Assembly (NCBI RefSeq): GCF_001580045.1 | Contig: NZ_LSZP01000037.1 | Location: 1 to 40,519, forward strand | DNA length: 40,519 nucleotides | Reading direction: 5' to 3' | DNA from: Cephaloticoccus capnophilus | Lineage (GTDB): Bacteria > Verrucomicrobiota > Verrucomicrobiia > Opitutales > Opitutaceae | Shown: positions 17,465 through 25,907 of the stretch, piece after piece | Layout of the letters: each line of letters starts with the position of its first letter | Numbering within the stretch: position 1 is the stretch's first letter | Notes under the pieces: generated by a model | Told to the model about the DNA's origin: nothing | The model's database searches: none | Seen by the model: the letters and a program-made list of their open reading frames with translations, nothing else | Translations under genes and position numbers: made by a program

Positions 17465-19672
17465 CTATTGGGGCAGCTCTGCTGCGCTCGGCTCGGTCCA
17501 TTTACCGTGTTCTTTGATGAGGTCGATGAGGCGGTCATCGGCTTCCGCTTGGGGGATGTTGTAGCGGATGCATTGTTTGCCGACGTAGAGGTTGATTTTG
17601 CCGGGGGCTCCGCCCACGTAGCCGAAGTCGGCGTCGGCCATTTCGCCTGGGCCGTTTACGATGCAGCCCATGATGGCGATTTTGACCCCTTTGAGGTGGC
17701 CGGTTTTGGCGCGGATACGCTGGGTGGTGGTTTGCAGGTCGAAGAGGGTGCGCCCGCAGCTCGGGCAGGCGACGAACTCGGTCTTGGTCGTGCGGGCGCC
17801 CGCGCCTTGGAGGACGTTGTAGGTGAGTTTGAGTGCGCGGATGGGGTCGGGCTCGGTCTCAATGCTGACCATGTCGCCAATGCCGTCGCAGAGGAGTGCG
17901 CCGCTGAGCGTGGCGGCGTCGAGGAGCCGCGAGAGAAAGTCGGGTTTGGGGGCGACGGCGCTTTGCTCGGTGTTTCGTATCCACAGCCGCTCGCTTGGTT
18001 TTTTTTGCGAGAGGAGCCTGTCCTCTGGTCGTAGGCCTTCGCCTCGTTTGGGTGAGTCTGCTCGGTCAAGTGCCTTGGCGAGTTGGCGGTAAGCGGTGAG
18101 TGCGGGGCCAGAGTCGCCTGCTTTGGCGTGCGGATCCGCTAACGTAAAAATCAAGGGGAGCGTTTCGCTTAGCTCGCGGAATGTGTCGGCGAGCGGGGCG
18201 ACGTTTTCGGGGCGCAGCGCGACGGCGAGGGCGAGTCCGTGTTGGCGGGCGATTTGGGCAAGGGCGTTTAGGGCTTCGCCTTCGTCGGCTGTGAATTCGC
18301 GCAGGAGCACGTTGCCGCGCGGGAGCGGCGCGGCGAGGAGTGCTTCGGCGAGCACAGCGGTGGGGATGTCGGGGGCGAGCTCGAGGACGACGAAGCGGCT
18401 GGGGACTTCGCCGCGCGCGGAGGCGTTTGCGACTTCGGAGACTTCGCTCGCTCGCTCGATTGGGATGAGAAGCCCTTCGAGCGGCGTGTCAGCGAGTCGA
18501 TGGGCGGGCTCGGCGGCGAAGGCGGCGCGGACTTTGCCCAGCGCGGTGAGGGAGGCGGCACGGACGATGACTGCTGGGACTTGCCCAGCGCCGATTTTCA
18601 CGCCGCCCGCGAGTTCGAACTCTGCGGTATCGCGTCGGCTGGGGGCTTCTTCCAAGTTGGAGAAAGACGGCGGCTCGGTGGCGCCAAGTGCGCTAGCCTT
18701 GGCGGCTAAGGCCGTGCTGCGCACGCTGTCGGGAGGTCCGCTCAATAAACGGGTCTGCGCGCCCTTATCGGCGAGTGCTCGGGCGACGGGGATTTCGTAA
18801 ACGGAGTCTTCGGTGAGCGAGACGCGCAGTGTGTCGCCTAGGCCTTCGGCGAGGAGCGTGCCGATACCGATTGCGCTTTTGATGCGGCCGTCTTCGCCGT
18901 CGCCTGCCTCGGTCACGCCGAGGTGTAGCGGGTAGTACATATCCTCTTGCGCCATGCGGGCCACGAGCAGCCGGTAAGCCTGAATCATGACCTTGGGGCT
19001 GGAGGCTTTCATCGAGAGCACGATTTGCTTAAACCCGTGCGATTCGGCGATGCGGAGAAACTCGAGCGCACTTTCGACCATGCCGAGCGGCGTGTCGCCG
19101 TAGCGGTTCATGATCCGATCGGAGAGTGAGCCGTGGTTGGTGCCGATGCGCAGTGCGCGACCGAGTGTGCGGGCGCGTAGTACGAGCGGGGAGAACGCCT
19201 CGTGGAGCCGTTGGAGTTCCCGTTCGTAGTCGGCGTCGCTGTATTCTTTGACGGCGAATTTCTTTTTGTCGGCGTAGTTGCCGGGGTTTACGCGGACTTT
19301 CTCGACATGCTCGATCGCCTCCATCGCTGCCGAGGGCAGGAAGTGGATGTCTGCGACGAGGGGGATGTCTGGGAAGCCCGCCTCGCTCAATTTTTTGCGA
19401 ATCGGGCCGAGGCACTTGGCGGCGGCAGGGTTGGGCGCGGTGATGCGGACAATCTCGCAACCGACCTCGGCGAGCGCGATGGCTTGGCGCACGGTGGCGT
19501 CGATGTCCTGCGTGTCGCTGGTCGTCATCGACTGGATGCGCAGGGGATTCGTCCCGCCGATGCCGACCGAGCCCACGCGCACTTCGTGCGTGCGGGCAGT
19601 GCCCGCTTCCACTCTGGCGGCGAGTCGCGGTCGCAGACCGGGCGTCGCCGTCACGTTCTCGGTCTCATTCAT
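17465..19672 (-). CDS. ispG: 4-hydroxy-3-methylbut-2-en-1-yl diphosphate synthase, long insert-bearing form
   Basis: IspG (GcpE) reduces MEcPP to HMBPP, the penultimate MEP-pathway step. The N-terminal TIM barrel begins near residue 27 (THEVRVGSVGIGGTNPLRIQ). The C-terminal Fe-S domain has the cluster cysteines in CPSCGR near 635 and MGCIVNGPGEM near 668. At 735 residues this is the three-domain form known from plants, Chlamydiae and related bacteria, roughly twice the E. coli size. Between about 535 and 575 a stretch including SPKRGEGLRPEDRLLSQKK looks like an extra insert, and its DNA contains short palindromes (AGGC-gaag-GCCT, GAGGA-caggc-TCCTC). The start overlaps the end of rseP by 8 bases. 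Confidence 0.95.
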   Translation of the reverse strand: MNETENVTATPGLRPRLAARVEAGTARTHEVRVGSVGIGGTNPLRIQSMTTSDTQDIDATVRQAIALAEVGCEIVRITAPNPAAAKCLGPIRKKLSEAGFPDIPLVADIHFLPSAAMEAIEHVEKVRVNPGNYADKKKFAVKEYSDADYERELQRLHEAFSPLVLRARTLGRALRIGTNHGSLSDRIMNRYGDTPLGMVESALEFLRIAESHGFKQIVLSMKASSPKVMIQAYRLLVARMAQEDMYYPLHLGVTEAGDGEDGRIKSAIGIGTLLAEGLGDTLRVSLTEDSVYEIPVARALADKGAQTRLLSGPPDSVRSTALAAKASALGATEPPSFSNLEEAPSRRDTAEFELAGGVKIGAGQVPAVIVRAASLTALGKVRAAFAAEPAHRLADTPLEGLLIPIERASEVSEVANASARGEVPSRFVVLELAPDIPTAVLAEALLAAPLPRGNVLLREFTADEGEALNALAQIARQHGLALAVALRPENVAPLADTFRELSETLPLIFTLADPHAKAGDSGPALTAYRQLAKALDRADSPKRGEGLRPEDRLLSQKKPSERLWIRNTEQSAVAPKPDFLSRLLDAATLSGALLCDGIGDMVSIETEPDPIRALKLTYNVLQGAGARTTKTEFVACPSCGRTLFDLQTTTQRIRAKTGHLKGVKIAIMGCIVNGPGEMADADFGYVGGAPGKINLYVGKQCIRYNIPQAEADDRLIDLIKEHGKWTEPSAAELPQ

Positions 19673-21137
19673 CGCCAGTGTCGTTTGCCGGAGCGCTTTG
19701 GGTGGCCGCGGCGGGTTTGTCGGCGATGTCGCGGAAGAGGCGGCGGATGTCGCCGAAGACAGTGACGTAGAGCATCGCGCCGAAGAGCAGAATCATGAAG
19801 GCACTTTGCGTAGCCATGACGAAGCTGGTCGGGAGGGCGCGGCGGCGCAGTCGGGCGATGGTGGCAAAGAGCATTTGGCCGCCGTCGAGCACGGGGATGG
19901 GGAGCAGGTTGAAGATGGCGAGGTTTACGTTGATGAGGATCGTAAACATGAGCACGGCGACGAAGCTGATTTGCGCGGCGCTGTGCAGGATGCGGGCGAT
20001 GCCGACCGGGCCACTCATTTTGGACAGGCCGATGTCGGACTGGGGGTTGAGGAGGCTGGCGAGCGTGCGCCAAGTCATCCGCGCGTGGCTTGCGATCTGC
20101 GCAATGGGGTTGGGGTGCACGAGCGCGAAGTCGGTGGTGAAGGCGAGCCCGAGCCGTGCCTCAGGGGAGCTGCGCGGCGGGATGGTGAGCGCGACTTCTT
20201 GCGCAACGCCTTCGACCTTACGCTGGACGAGTGCGGTGAGCGGAGCGGCGGCGGCTTCGTCCAAAACATCGAGGTAGGTTGCGATGTTGAGGATGCGTTG
20301 GCCGCCCAAAGAGAGGAGTCGGTCGCCTGCCGCCAGGCCCGCTGCGGCGGCGAGGCTGTCGGGCTCGACTTCGTGGATGATTAGCTCGTAGCCGGAGTCG
20401 ATGCCCACGCGGCGGAATTGGTCGGGGCCTGAGAGCTGGGGGTAGATGGTCACTGTTTGCCGTGCGCCCGCGCGCTCGATTTCGAACGTGGTCTTGGGCG
20501 CGCCGGTCGCGGTGCGGCCCGAGCCGGTGACGATGCCCTGGAGCACGTCGCCCCATTCTTTGATTGAGCGGCCGTCGATCGCGAGGATGCGGTCGCCCGC
20601 GCGGAGTCCGGCCTCGGCGGCGGGGGAGGCGACTTGGGCTGCGCCCGCGCTACCGCCCTGTGCGTCGTCATCGAGCCTGAGTGTGGGCGCGACGTAGCCG
20701 ATCGTAGTCGAGGCGGCCGGCGCACTCATTGGCTGACCCTTGGCCCAGATGATGCAGCCCAGCGCGAGTGCGAAGAGGATGTTGAAGGCTGCACCCGCAA
20801 CGAGGGTGAGCATCCGCGCGCCGTAAGACGCGGGGGGGAGCTTGGCGACATCGACCGAGCTTTTTCCCTCAATCGCATCCATCGCGGCGAGTTGTGGGAG
20901 CGCGACGTAGCCGCCGAGCGGCAGCCAAGAGAGCCGGTACTCGACGCCGTCTTTCCCCCGCCAAGAGAAAATCGCGGGGCCGAAGCCGATCGAGAAGCGT
21001 TCGACGTGCAGCCCGCACCAGCGCGCGGCGAGGAAGTGGCCGAGCTCGTGCACAAAAATCGAGCCGCCAAAAAACAGCACTACGAGCAGGCCGGCCCAGG
21101 CGTTGGAGAGTAGGCTTTGGAAAAGGTCGGAGGACAT
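19665..21137 (-). CDS. rseP: RIP (site-2 type) zinc metalloprotease
   Basis: This inner-membrane protease cuts transmembrane anti-sigma factors and leftover signal peptides. The zinc motif HELGH is at residues 30-34 within a hydrophobic first helix (GLLVVLFFGGSIFVHELGHF). A PDZ region (about 175-340) includes AGLRAGDRILAIDGRSIKEW and a second AAGLAAGDRLLSLGG. The second catalytic motif NLLPIPVLDGGQ lies near 412, followed by the last helices. The length of 490 is a little above the usual ~450. It lies between dxr (60 bases upstream) and ispG (8-base overlap), an arrangement that suggests one operon. The functional reason for grouping it with isoprenoid genes is unclear, although similar groupings with dxr are common in bacteria. 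Confidence 0.93.
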   Translation of the reverse strand: MSSDLFQSLLSNAWAGLLVVLFFGGSIFVHELGHFLAARWCGLHVERFSIGFGPAIFSWRGKDGVEYRLSWLPLGGYVALPQLAAMDAIEGKSSVDVAKLPPASYGARMLTLVAGAAFNILFALALGCIIWAKGQPMSAPAASTTIGYVAPTLRLDDDAQGGSAGAAQVASPAAEAGLRAGDRILAIDGRSIKEWGDVLQGIVTGSGRTATGAPKTTFEIERAGARQTVTIYPQLSGPDQFRRVGIDSGYELIIHEVEPDSLAAAAGLAAGDRLLSLGGQRILNIATYLDVLDEAAAAPLTALVQRKVEGVAQEVALTIPPRSSPEARLGLAFTTDFALVHPNPIAQIASHARMTWRTLASLLNPQSDIGLSKMSGPVGIARILHSAAQISFVAVLMFTILINVNLAIFNLLPIPVLDGGQMLFATIARLRRRALPTSFVMATQSAFMILLFGAMLYVTVFGDIRRLFRDIADKPAAATQSAPANDTGDE

Positions 21138-21197
21138 GTTCGGGAAAATGATTAGGCGAATTGCGGCTGACGATAAAGCGGCAGGGGTGGGGCAGTT

Positions 21198-22430
21198 TTA
21201 CTTAGCGGTTTTGGCAGCAAGGTCTGTGGCGATTTGGCGAGCTTGGGCATCGGTGGCGAGCACGTCGGCGAGGTCACGCGGCTCGGTGTGCGGGAGGCGT
21301 TGGAGGGTTTTATCGACCACTTCGGCTATCGCAAGAAAAGGCAGCTTACCGGCCAAAAATGCGGCGACGGCGACTTCGTTGGCCGCGTTGTAAATTGCGG
21401 GCGCAGTGCTGCCTCCGCCTGTGCTTCCGCACGGGTCGCCGCCCGCCCGCATGACTTCGTGCGCGAGCCGGAGCATCGGGAAGCGGTCGAGGTCGATGGG
21501 CCGAAAGTCGAGGGAGAGTGTTTGCGCGAAATCGAGCGTTGGCTCCACGCCGGGCGCACGCTCGGGGTAGAGCAGCGCGTGCTGGATGGGGAAGGTCATG
21601 GAGGGCGGGCAAAGCTGGGCGAGCAGCGAGCCGTCGGCGTATTCGACGAGGCAGTGGACGATGCTCTGCGGGTGCAGAACCGCTTGGCACTGCTGGGGCG
21701 CGAGGCCGAAGAGCCACTGCGCCTCAATGAGTTCGAGGCCCTTGTTGGCGAGCGTCGCCGAGTCGACGGTGATTTTTGCGCCCATCGCCCAATTCGGATG
21801 TTTGAGCGCATCGGCGGGCGTGACGTGGGCAAGTGCCTCGACGGGGAGGTCGCGAAACGCGCCGCCGCTGGCAGTGAGGAAAATCCGTTTTAGCCCCGCT
21901 GGGTTTCCGCGCTCTAGGCATTGGAAGAGCGCGTTGTGCTCGCTATCGACTGGCAGAAGCGCGACGCCGCGCGCACGAGCGGCGGCCATCACGAACTTTC
22001 CGGCGAGGACGAGGATCTCTTTGGAGGCGAGGGCGATCGTCTTTCCTGCCGCGATTGCGGCGAGCGTCGGCTCGAGTGCCGTCGTGCCCACAATCGCCAC
22101 GAGGACGAGGTCGGCTTCGGCGATTTGGGCGAGTTCGCACAAGCCGCCGAGTCCGGCGTGCACTGTCGTGCCCGCTGCAAAGGCCGCACTCGCTCGCGCA
22201 TCGCGAAACGCAGCTTCGTCGTGGATTGCGACGTGCCGGACGCTGGGGTGGCGCTGGGCGATTTGTGCGAGTTTTTGCCAATTGCGCCCGGCAGCGATTC
22301 CTACGAGTTCGAGCCGGTCAGGATATGCGGCGATGACGCGCAGGGCGCTCTCGCCTATCGAGCCAGTGGCTCCGAGGAGGACGATGCGCTTGCGCGAGGC
22401 GAAGGGCGTTGTGTGTGTCGGGGCAGCCAA
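21198..22430 (-). CDS. dxr: 1-deoxy-D-xylulose 5-phosphate reductoisomerase
   Basis: Dxr (IspC) converts DXP to MEP with NADPH, the first committed MEP step. Motifs are the nucleotide loop LLGATGSIGESALRV near the N-terminus, LASKEILVLAGKFV and LPVDSEHNALFQCL mid-protein, the substrate-loop region LTASGGAFRD and HPNWAMGAKITVDSATLANK, and the C-terminal YNAANEVAVAAFLAG. The start is uncertain because no ATG precedes the conserved core. TTG at 22430 (MAAPTHTTPF, 410 residues) is my choice. An alternative TTG at 22475 would add 15 residues. A repeat-like end (TAGTGGAAAAAGCGCGC on the plus strand) abuts the chosen start, so the native 5' end may have been altered. It heads the dxr-rseP-ispG group. 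Confidence 0.93.
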   Translation of the reverse strand: MAAPTHTTPFASRKRIVLLGATGSIGESALRVIAAYPDRLELVGIAAGRNWQKLAQIAQRHPSVRHVAIHDEAAFRDARASAAFAAGTTVHAGLGGLCELAQIAEADLVLVAIVGTTALEPTLAAIAAGKTIALASKEILVLAGKFVMAAARARGVALLPVDSEHNALFQCLERGNPAGLKRIFLTASGGAFRDLPVEALAHVTPADALKHPNWAMGAKITVDSATLANKGLELIEAQWLFGLAPQQCQAVLHPQSIVHCLVEYADGSLLAQLCPPSMTFPIQHALLYPERAPGVEPTLDFAQTLSLDFRPIDLDRFPMLRLAHEVMRAGGDPCGSTGGGSTAPAIYNAANEVAVAAFLAGKLPFLAIAEVVDKTLQRLPHTEPRDLADVLATDAQARQIATDLAAKTAK

Positions 22431-22496
22431 TAGTGGAAAAAGCGCGCAGCCTGCCAGAACCCTACCCCCACGCAAGACGCCAATAGCGTGATAGTT

Positions 22497-22845
22497 CCAC
22501 TGCGCGTGGTGCGGCGGTCAGTGACCGCTTCCATTTAATTTGGGATTTCGCATCGCGCTATCGCGCGAAAGCGAAATCCCAAATTTGAAAGCACTCCCCC
22601 TGTCGCGTTGCGACAGGGAGGGGAAAGTAGAGTGATAACCCGTTTGGGCGAGGAGGGAAAAATTACGAAAAATCCACGTCTCAAAGTTTGGGGTCCTTTT
22701 CACAGAGCCGCTTGGCTGCTGTGCGAATGCACGGCAACCAAGCGGCTCTGTAAATGGGTGCAGGCACAGGACGGCGGGCCAACGAGCCCGCCGCCAAATA
22801 AAACAGCCTGCGGCTGCGCACCACGCGTAGTGGGAAAAAGCGTAT
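22497..22845 (+). repeat. R4: multi-hairpin repeat with a nested hairpin insertion
   Basis: The left terminal hairpin is GCGGTC-agt-GACCGC. HP2 pairs GGGATTTCG with CGAAATCCC, HP3 is CCCTGTCGC-gtt-GCGACAGGG, and HP4 is ACAGAGCCGCTTGG with CCAAGCGGCTCTGT. The right terminal hairpin GCAGGC/GCCTGC is split. After GCAGGCACAG comes a 33-base insert containing GGCGGGC-caacga-GCCCGCC, and then ACAG recurs before CCTGC. So the insert is flanked by a 4-base direct repeat. The tail (GGGAAAAAGCGTATC) runs directly into the stop codon of the next gene on the minus strand. Confidence 0.88.
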
Positions 22846-23295
22846 CTAAATGTGTGCCGAGGGGCGCGTTTTTCGTCGGTAGGTCACTAGGTAATATGGT
22901 GCAGCGTTGGCGGCGGGGGGGCTGGCGAATCCAGTCGGCGGGGCGTCGCCTTCGAGCGCGAGGCAGAGTCTGAGTCGGTCGCCGCGGAGCTGGCAGATCC
23001 CCGGGAGTGTGCGTCCGGCGTTGGTGCCGACTTTACCGTGGAGCGTGATTGGGTGGTGCGGCGGTGCTTCACTTTCCGTTTGGGCGAAGATCTCAAAATG
23101 GCCGGCATCGGAAATTTCTCCGGCAAAGCGGACACGGTAGGCACTTTCCGCATCGAACTCGATTTCGACCCGCGCCGCAATTTCGGGCGGCATGGCTTCG
23201 CCACCCGAAATTGCGCCCTGTGCGCTGCCTGCGCCGCCGAGCTCAGCGCGGACGAGCGCCCAAGTGCCGAGGATTTGTTGGTGCAGTTCAGTCAC
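22846..23295 (-). CDS. TIGR03067-like lipocalin-fold hypothetical protein
   Basis: This is a 149-residue protein of unknown function. LHQQILGTWALVRAELGG (residues 4-21) and the later LPGICQLRGDRLRLCLALEG (about 95-115) followed by PPTGFASPP resemble the TIGR03067 domain common in Planctomycetes and Verrucomicrobia, a small lipocalin-like beta barrel. No signal peptide is visible. It begins with GTG, overlapping the rmuC stop by 8 bases (GTGACTGA), so translation is probably coupled to rmuC. Its stop codon touches the end of repeat R4, so the last residues (SAHI) may have been set by the repeat's arrival. Confidence 0.72.
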   Translation of the reverse strand: MTELHQQILGTWALVRAELGGAGSAQGAISGGEAMPPEIAARVEIEFDAESAYRVRFAGEISDAGHFEIFAQTESEAPPHHPITLHGKVGTNAGRTLPGICQLRGDRLRLCLALEGDAPPTGFASPPAANAAPYYLVTYRRKTRPSAHI

Positions 23296-24673
23296 TGTCT
23301 ACGGCGGGTTTAGTTTGCGGCGCACGCGTTACTGTGTCGTCGGGCTCGAGTTCAGCGGTTTCCGCTTCGTCGAGTGCGTAAGTCTCGGGCACGGCGGGGA
23401 GTGCGGTTTTGGTTTTCGCGCCGAGTTTTTCGAGCGCGGCGACTTGAGAGTGGAGGTTGCCGCGCCCGCTGTAGAGTTTGGACATTGCGGAGTCGTAGGT
23501 CTCGCGGGTGTTGATGAGTTGGGCGTCGAGTTTTTGGAGGTCTTTGAGCAGGCCGGCGAATTTCTCGTGAAGTTTACCTGCGCGATCGGCGATTTGTTGG
23601 ACGTTTTTAGTTTGGCGGTCTTGTCGCCAAAGGGTGTCGGCTGCCTTGAGGCAGATGAGGAGCGAGGAGGCGGTGGTGAGGATGACTCGTTTGCCGAAAG
23701 CGTAGTCGTAGAGTGCCGGGTCGGTCTCAATCGCGAGCGCGTAGGCGGGCTCTATGGGCACAAACATCAAGACGTAGTCGGGGGTGATGAGCACACCGGT
23801 GTCGTCGTAGCGTTTGGCGCTGAGTTCGTCGATGTGTTGGCGGACGGCTCGGGCGTGCGTTTTGGCGGCGGCCTCGCGCGCTGTCGCGTCAGAGGCAGTG
23901 GCGGCGTGTTCGTAGGCGACGAGCGAGACTTTGGAGTCGATGACGAGGTGGCGGCCTTCGGGAAGGCGGAGGATTACGTCGGGCCGCAGACGGCGCGATT
24001 TCCCGCCCTCGCCCTCGGTGGTGTTAAGCGATTCTTGGATGAGGAACTCTTCTCCTTTGCGCATGCCGGTGGACTCGAGGAGTCGCTCTAGGACGAGCTC
24101 GCCCCAAGCCCCGCGAACTTGGGACTTTCCCTTGAGTGCGGAGCTCAGCTCTTCGGCTTCCTTTCCTATCGTCTTGTTGAGTTCGCGGAGTTGTTCGAGT
24201 TGTGCCTTGAGTTCGCCGTGTTGGGTGCTGTCGCTCTTTTGCGCGGCTTCGACGCTTTGGCGAAACTCGATGATTCGCTGGCTTAGTGGGCCGAGGAGTA
24301 GGCCGAGTCGCTGCTCGTTTTGCTCGGTAAAGGTTTTTGTCTTTTCGCCAAAAATCTGAGCGGCGGCGGCCTCGAACTCGGTCTTCATGGCGGCCTTTAC
24401 CTGCTCAAGGTCTCTTAGCCGTTGGTCGAGGTGGGTTTCGCGCTCGGCAAATCTCCCGCGTTCGACGGCCAGTGTTTTTTCGGTTTCGGCAAGCCGGGCT
24501 CGCAAGGTGTTAAGCTCGGCTTGGGCTTCGGTAAGCGCGGCGCTGAGTCGTTCGCGTTCCTTTTCTTGATCGGCGAGTTTTGAGGCGATCAGCGTTTGCT
24601 GTTGGCGGGCAACGAACCAAGCGAGGGGAATTGCAAGGGCGGCGAAGAGGAGAGTCGCGAGAAGGGTGGTCAC
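23288..24673 (-). CDS. rmuC: RmuC family protein
   Basis: RmuC proteins limit inversions and recombination at inverted repeats; the family has a nuclease-like core. The 461-residue protein has an N-terminal membrane helix (LLATLLFAALAIPLAWFVA, about 4-22), a long coiled coil (about 30-190, including ERERLSAALTEAQAELNTL), and the RmuC domain from about 195 (KGKSQVRGAWGELVLERLLE, GRHLVIDSKVSLVAYEHA near 245). The length is typical. It is cotranscribed with the TIGR03067-like gene. In a genome full of inverted-repeat elements, as this window shows, a protein linked to inverted-repeat stability is worth noting, but that connection is inference. Confidence 0.92.
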   Translation of the reverse strand: MTTLLATLLFAALAIPLAWFVARQQQTLIASKLADQEKERERLSAALTEAQAELNTLRARLAETEKTLAVERGRFAERETHLDQRLRDLEQVKAAMKTEFEAAAAQIFGEKTKTFTEQNEQRLGLLLGPLSQRIIEFRQSVEAAQKSDSTQHGELKAQLEQLRELNKTIGKEAEELSSALKGKSQVRGAWGELVLERLLESTGMRKGEEFLIQESLNTTEGEGGKSRRLRPDVILRLPEGRHLVIDSKVSLVAYEHAATASDATAREAAAKTHARAVRQHIDELSAKRYDDTGVLITPDYVLMFVPIEPAYALAIETDPALYDYAFGKRVILTTASSLLICLKAADTLWRQDRQTKNVQQIADRAGKLHEKFAGLLKDLQKLDAQLINTRETYDSAMSKLYSGRGNLHSQVAALEKLGAKTKTALPAVPETYALDEAETAELEPDDTVTRAPQTKPAVDSD

Positions 24674-24764
24674 GATGCGAAGTCTTTGGGGGGCTCGGCA
24701 TGCATTTCGATTTTAAAGCAAAGGCCGAGGAGGATAATTTCCGGCCCCGACTGCGCCTAGCTTC

Positions 24765-25094
24765 CCACTGCGCGTGGGGCGGCGGTCAGTGACCGCTTCC
24801 ATTTAATTTGGGAATTGGCCCCGTCGCTTCGCGACGAAACCAATTCCCAAATTTGAAAGCATTCCCCCTGTCGCGTTGCGACAGGGAGAGGAGTAAAAGG
24901 AAAAGTAGAGTGATAACCCGTTTGGGCTCAGTGGGGAAAATCACCAGTAAACTCCCGCCTCCAAGTTTGGGTTCCTTTCTACCGAAGGCTTGGTTGCCGT
25001 GCGCATGCACGGCAACCAAGCCATTCGGTAAATGGGTGCAGCGACACGCTGCCGCCCCACGCGCAGTGGGAAAAAAGCGTATCAGCGCGGCTCG
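24765..25094 (+). repeat. R5: multi-hairpin repeat
   Basis: The left terminal hairpin is GCGGTC-agt-GACCGC and the right one is GCAGCG-aca-CGCTGC. HP2 pairs GGGAATTGG with CCAATTCCC. HP3 is CCCTGTCGC-gtt-GCGACAGGG. HP4 (24981-25029) is a distinct version, ACCGAAGGCTTGG paired with CCAAGCCATTCGGT with one bulged base, and keeps the inner TGCCGTGC-gcat-GCACGGCA. The linker AGAGTGATAACCCGTTTGGG is present. The tail ends 24 bases before the stop of the ompW-type gene. It fills most of the 445-base gap after rmuC; the remainder (24674-24764) shows no clear feature. Confidence 0.9.
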
Positions 25095-25118
25095 CCCAGT
25101 AAGACGGCCTGCGGCGGC

Positions 25119-25730
25119 TTAGAATTTGTAGACCCAAGCCGCACCGAAGACGATGGGGTCCAGCGCGAGCTTACCGAGTTTTGCGCCGTTGGCCTTGAGC
25201 TCGGTCTCTACGTCAACCCAGCGGGCGTCGAGGCGGATGCTGCTGCGCTCGGTGAGCTTGTAGTCCACACCGGCGTGAGCGGCGAAGCCCCAGGAGTCTT
25301 CGGCGGCGAGGTCAAAGCCCGAGGCGCGGGTGTCGAAGAACGTGGTGTAGTTGAGGCCGACGCCGACGAAGGGCGTGAACTTGCTCGCGTTAACGAAGTA
25401 GTACTGCACCGAGAGAGTCGGGGGCAGGAGCTTCGTTTGGCCGATGTAGTCTCCGCCGGCCTTCACACTGTGGCGGAAGGGCAGCGAGGCGAGCAGCTCA
25501 ATGCCGAGGTTTTCGTAAATGAAATACTCGAGTGTGATGGTGGGTTGCAGGTCGTCATCGACCGTGGTGCGGGCTCCGCCGAGGGCTTGGCTGTTGCTCG
25601 ACTTGGGCGAGATGTTGTGCACGCCGAGGCCGAGGTTCCAAGTTCCGGCGGCTTGGGAAAAGCCGGTGGAGCCGAGCAGCACGACCGAGGCGGCGGCTGC
25701 GAGTAGGGTTTTGATGGTGTTTGCTTTCAT
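25119..25730 (-). CDS. OmpW family outer membrane protein
   Basis: This is a small eight-stranded outer-membrane barrel, 203 residues from the ATG at 25730. The signal peptide is clear (MKANTIKTLLAAAASVVLL, cleavage likely after FSQAA near residue 28). OmpW-like features include WNLGLGVHNISPKSS, LQPTITLEYFIYENLGIELL, GQTKLLPPTLSVQYYF and FTPFVGVGLNYTTFFD. The C-terminal VYKF ends in Phe, as expected for BAM-dependent insertion. An upstream start at 25799 would hide the signal peptide and is rejected. OmpW proteins are linked to uptake of small hydrophobic compounds and stress. It appears to stand alone. Confidence 0.9.
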   Translation of the reverse strand: MKANTIKTLLAAAASVVLLGSTGFSQAAGTWNLGLGVHNISPKSSNSQALGGARTTVDDDLQPTITLEYFIYENLGIELLASLPFRHSVKAGGDYIGQTKLLPPTLSVQYYFVNASKFTPFVGVGLNYTTFFDTRASGFDLAAEDSWGFAAHAGVDYKLTERSSIRLDARWVDVETELKANGAKLGKLALDPIVFGAAWVYKF

Positions 25731-25907
25731 TTGTGTAGGTTTGGTTTCCCACGCAGATTTAGCCTGCGGGGGATGCCAATGGCTGCGCAGTTTCTGCACT
25801 CCACCAAGCCCAGTTCACCCTGTTTTGGGGTGATATTAAGTTACCTACTCACTTAGATAACTGTTTTTATGGCAAAGTGATCTGAAACAGGGGGCGGGGC
25901 GCCGAGT

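Noticed and set aside
19278-20384. 368-codon plus-strand open frame
   Set aside because: It is antisense to ispG and rseP, which are secure; the translation has no recognisable domain and is typical of a high-GC shadow frame.
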